Below are positions 40,861 through 42,886 of a stretch of DNA of 42,886 nucleotides, piece by piece; positions within the stretch are counted from its first letter, which is position 1, and the number at the start of each line of letters is the position of its first letter. The stretch comes from Limnothrix sp. CACIAM 69d (lineage in GTDB: Bacteria; Cyanobacteriota; Cyanobacteriia; CACIAM-69d): NCBI GenBank assembly GCA_001913845.2, contig MKGP02000014.1, forward strand, positions 1 to 42,886, given 5' to 3'. Position numbers and translations under genes: made by a program. The notes under the pieces are model-generated. The model saw nothing but the letters and a program-made list of their open reading frames with translations. It was not told the origin of the DNA and did not search any database.

Positions 40861-42369
40861 ATGCTCCTAACCGCTGACGACCTGCTCTTTTTTCAGCGCT
40901 GCCCCCGGCGCGTCTTTTTGGACTTTTATGGCGATCCCAGTCGGCGCGCCCCCACCGCCGGTTTTATCCAAAAACTCCATGATGAGAGCGATCGCCACAA
41001 GCGCGATGCGGCCCAGCAAATTGCCGAAAAGCTGGAACTAGAGCTGGTGCGGCCCAAGTTTCGCCGGGGAGATCGGGAGGCGGGCGCGGCGACCACCTTG
41101 GCGCTGATGGAAGCAGGCGCGGGGTTGATTGTGGGCGGCCTGTTGCGGGTTGAGGAAATCCCCGGTGTGGAGCTGGTGGGCCATCCTGATCTATTGGTGA
41201 AACGGCCGGGCCAGTCAGCCTTTGGCGATTGGATCTATGAGCCGGTGGATATTCGGTTGGGCAAGAAGCCAAAGCTGGAATATCAACTGGTGGCGGCGCT
41301 CCATGCGGACTTGTTGACGATGATTCAGGGGGCAGCTCCGGCCAAGGCGGGGGTGATTTTGCGCGGTCGATCGCCCCATTGGGTGGACTTGCGGACGCGG
41401 CTGAAACAGGTGCAAGACTTGCTGGCCAACCTGATCGACACGCTGATGGAGGACGATCGGGAGCCGGAGCTATTCATTTCCCGCAACCGCTGTTCCCTCT
41501 GCCATTGGGTGGGCGACTGCACCGATCGGGCGCGGCAAACCAAGCACCTGTCGCTGATCCCCGGTGTAACCCCTGCCCGCTACCGGGTGTTGGAGCGGCT
41601 AAAAATCCAGACGATCGAGCAGTTGGCGGCCACACCGCTCGATCGGTTGGCGGAGTTTCCCGAGTTCGACGGAGCCGCCACCGCTGTGTTGCGCCAAACC
41701 CAGTCCCTGTTGACCCAGGAGCCGATCGCCCTGCCGACGGGGGATGCTTGGTTGCCCGATCGCCTGCCCGTTGCCCCGGTGGAACTCTATTTCGACATTG
41801 AAGCGGAGCCGGATCTATCGCTGGATTACCTATTGGGGGTGTTAGTGGTGGATCGATCGCAACCGCAGCCGACCTTTCACCGATTTCTAGCGGAAACTCC
41901 CGAGGATGAGCAGCGAATTTGGGGTGAGTTTTTGGCGCTGGTCGATCGCTACCCGAGCGCACCGATTTTCCATTTTTGTGAGTATGAACGGGATGCGAGC
42001 AAGCGCCTGGCCAAGCTCTATGGGTTATCTGCCCAGCGGCTGGAATCCCTGCTCGATCGGTTTGTGGATGTCCATGCTTGGGTGACGCAAACGGTGGTGT
42101 TGCCGGTGGAAGGCTATGCCCTGAAGCAAATCGCGGGCTATTTGGGGTTTGAGTGGCGCGATCGCACGGCTAATGGCTCCCAGGCGGTCTATTGGTACGA
42201 TAAGTGGCTGAAAACGGGCGATCGTTCCTATTTAGAGGCGATCGTCACTTACAACGAGGATGATTGTTTGGCCACCTATCGGGTCAAACATTGGCTCGAA
42301 CAATTCCATCAACAATCTGCCCAAACGATGACACTTGATCGAGCGGAAATTGCGGTTTCGGCTGGCTAA
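40861..42369 (+). CDS. TM0106-family RecB-like nuclease with Fe-S cysteines and RNase H-like domain
   Basis: The product is 502 residues from the ATG at 40861; a TTG at 40819 is possible. The N-terminal PD-(D/E)XK part begins [16 protein letters not shown] and continues [11 protein letters not shown] and [13 protein letters not shown]. Together with [10 protein letters not shown] (CX2CX5C near 210), C14 makes a four-Cys set like the Fe-S cluster of Cas4 and AddB. A short helix-hairpin-helix-like stretch follows ([20 protein letters not shown]). The C-terminal RNase_H_2 domain has [16 protein letters not shown] and [15 protein letters not shown]. The role in DNA repair or defence is unknown. 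No CRISPR array or cas gene is near. Its stop abuts the convergent TPR gene stop. Confidence 0.85.
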   Translation: MLLTADDLLFFQRCPRRVFLDFYGDPSRRAPTAGFIQKLHDESDRHKRDAAQQIAEKLELELVRPKFRRGDREAGAATTLALMEAGAGLIVGGLLRVEEIPGVELVGHPDLLVKRPGQSAFGDWIYEPVDIRLGKKPKLEYQLVAALHADLLTMIQGAAPAKAGVILRGRSPHWVDLRTRLKQVQDLLANLIDTLMEDDREPELFISRNRCSLCHWVGDCTDRARQTKHLSLIPGVTPARYRVLERLKIQTIEQLAATPLDRLAEFPEFDGAATAVLRQTQSLLTQEPIALPTGDAWLPDRLPVAPVELYFDIEAEPDLSLDYLLGVLVVDRSQPQPTFHRFLAETPEDEQRIWGEFLALVDRYPSAPIFHFCEYERDASKRLAKLYGLSAQRLESLLDRFVDVHAWVTQTVVLPVEGYALKQIAGYLGFEWRDRTANGSQAVYWYDKWLKTGDRSYLEAIVTYNEDDCLATYRVKHWLEQFHQQSAQTMTLDRAEIAVSAG

Positions 42370-42886
42370 TTACGAGCGCTTTTTAGATTGACGATTTTTT
42401 GATTTGGATTTGTTCGATTTCTTGGGTCGGAGCTTGGCTTCCATTAACAAAAGCTGTGGATTATTTTTGGATAGTTTAGCTCGCAAGATCACAACAATTT
42501 CTTGGAACAGTTTTTGGGCTTGGTCGGGTTGCTCTAATTTTTCATAAATCTGCGCCAGGGTGAGCAAACGGGAAGCAAACTTTAAATCCCGAGGGACGGA
42601 GCGGCGGCGATCGATGGCAATAGCGCGACTGTAGAGGGGTTCCGCGGCCTCGTACCGTCCCTGGGATTCGTAGAGTAATGCCAAGTTGTTGAGGCTGGTG
42701 GCGGTGGCGGGATGGTCGGCTCCCAGCAATCGCTCATGGATGTCCAGCGATCGCCGGTAAAGGGGTTCCGCTGCCTCGTATCGTCCCTGGGATTGGTAGA
42801 GTAATGCCAAGTTGTTGAGGCTGTTGGCGGTGTCGGGATGGTCGGCTCCCAGCACTTGCTCACGGATTTCCAGCGATCGCCGGTAG
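42370..42886 (-). CDS. Tetratricopeptide-repeat protein (kinesin light chain type), C-terminal part; 5' end beyond window
   Basis: The frame runs off the right edge; the first internal start-like codon (GTG at 42855) is not a true start. Two and a half 42-residue repeats are visible: LGADHPDTANSLNNLALLY, SQGRYEAAEPLY, then a near copy, and a diverged third (LASRLLTLAQIYEKLEQPDQ-like). The C-terminus is strongly basic (KKSNKSKSKNRQSKKRS). In cyanobacteria such repeats often follow a CHAT or NB-ARC domain, which cannot be checked here. Successive repeats are nearly identical at the DNA level, so copy number may vary. Confidence 0.88.
   Translation of the reverse strand, partial: YRRSLEIREQVLGADHPDTANSLNNLALLYQSQGRYEAAEPLYRRSLDIHERLLGADHPATATSLNNLALLYESQGRYEAAEPLYSRAIAIDRRRSVPRDLKFASRLLTLAQIYEKLEQPDQAQKLFQEIVVILRAKLSKNNPQLLLMEAKLRPKKSNKSKSKNRQSKKRS

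Noticed and set aside
1-42886. tRNA or rRNA genes
   Set aside because: No T-arm GGTTCGAATCC-like core with a matching acceptor stem was noticed, and no rRNA-like stretch. A dedicated tRNA scan would be needed to exclude them fully.

Overview
The window is a piece of a cyanobacterial chromosome. Four things point there: frequent HIP1-type palindromes (GCGATCGC and the GGCGATCGCC form), a TxlA/HCF164-like thioredoxin, a NIL-domain/two-[4Fe-4S] protein, and several small proteins of a cyanobacterial type. The presence of lpxD and the general base composition fit a moderately GC-rich species. I cannot name the genus from sequence alone.

Layout, left to right. (1) 1-130: the tail of a probable IS200/IS605 TnpA gene and a right-end hairpin. 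(2) 173-2902, minus strand: a GT4 glycosyltransferase and a ComM/YifB-type AAA+ protein. (3) 3526-5535: a membrane class III adenylate cyclase with all catalytic residues, followed by a 180-bp MITE-like element. (4) 6036-11495, plus strand: a surface or protein glycosylation block of a Gfo/Idh/MocA oxidoreductase, a glycosyltransferase and a large TPR-SPINDLY/OGT (GT41) enzyme. (5) 11577-16865, minus: a 1762-residue multi-PAS hybrid histidine kinase. (6) 17221-20512: a universal stress protein, pgk, lpxD and a small winged-helix-like protein. (7) 20981-26431: an SRPBCC protein, a thioredoxin-like protein, the NIL/ferredoxin protein, a small membrane protein, cobU, a conserved Cys-containing protein and rpmB. 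(8) 26784-33536: a stand-alone FAD module homologous to the N-terminal half of cyanobacterial SelD fusions, a large GT-C-like membrane protein, a class D beta-lactamase and cobO. (9) 32562-35239: a translationally coupled ABC-2-type exporter pair, then a YwqG/DUF1963-like protein. (10) 36115-39547: an accessory island with a Uma2 protein, an orphan MntA-type nucleotidyltransferase, an EcoRI/RsrI-type restriction-modification pair and an unknown 90-aa protein. No CGATCG was seen across about 3.1 kb here. (11) 39578-42886: a DUF192 lipoprotein, purQ, a TM0106-type Fe-S/RNase H-like nuclease and the C-terminal part of a TPR protein.

Intergenic space is rich in small repeats. Six exact copies of a 20-bp palindrome are dispersed in it. 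There are two TA-flanked MITE-like elements, one of which is inserted exactly in the stop codon of rpmB. A second pair of elements has 14-bp inverted termini. Several short tandem repeats have periods of 8-24 bp. The most notable protein observation is that the EcoRI homologue keeps the EcoRI catalytic and main recognition residues. It nevertheless differs at the four positions (EcoRI 114, 138, 192, 193) where, as I recall, relaxed-specificity EcoRI mutants were isolated.
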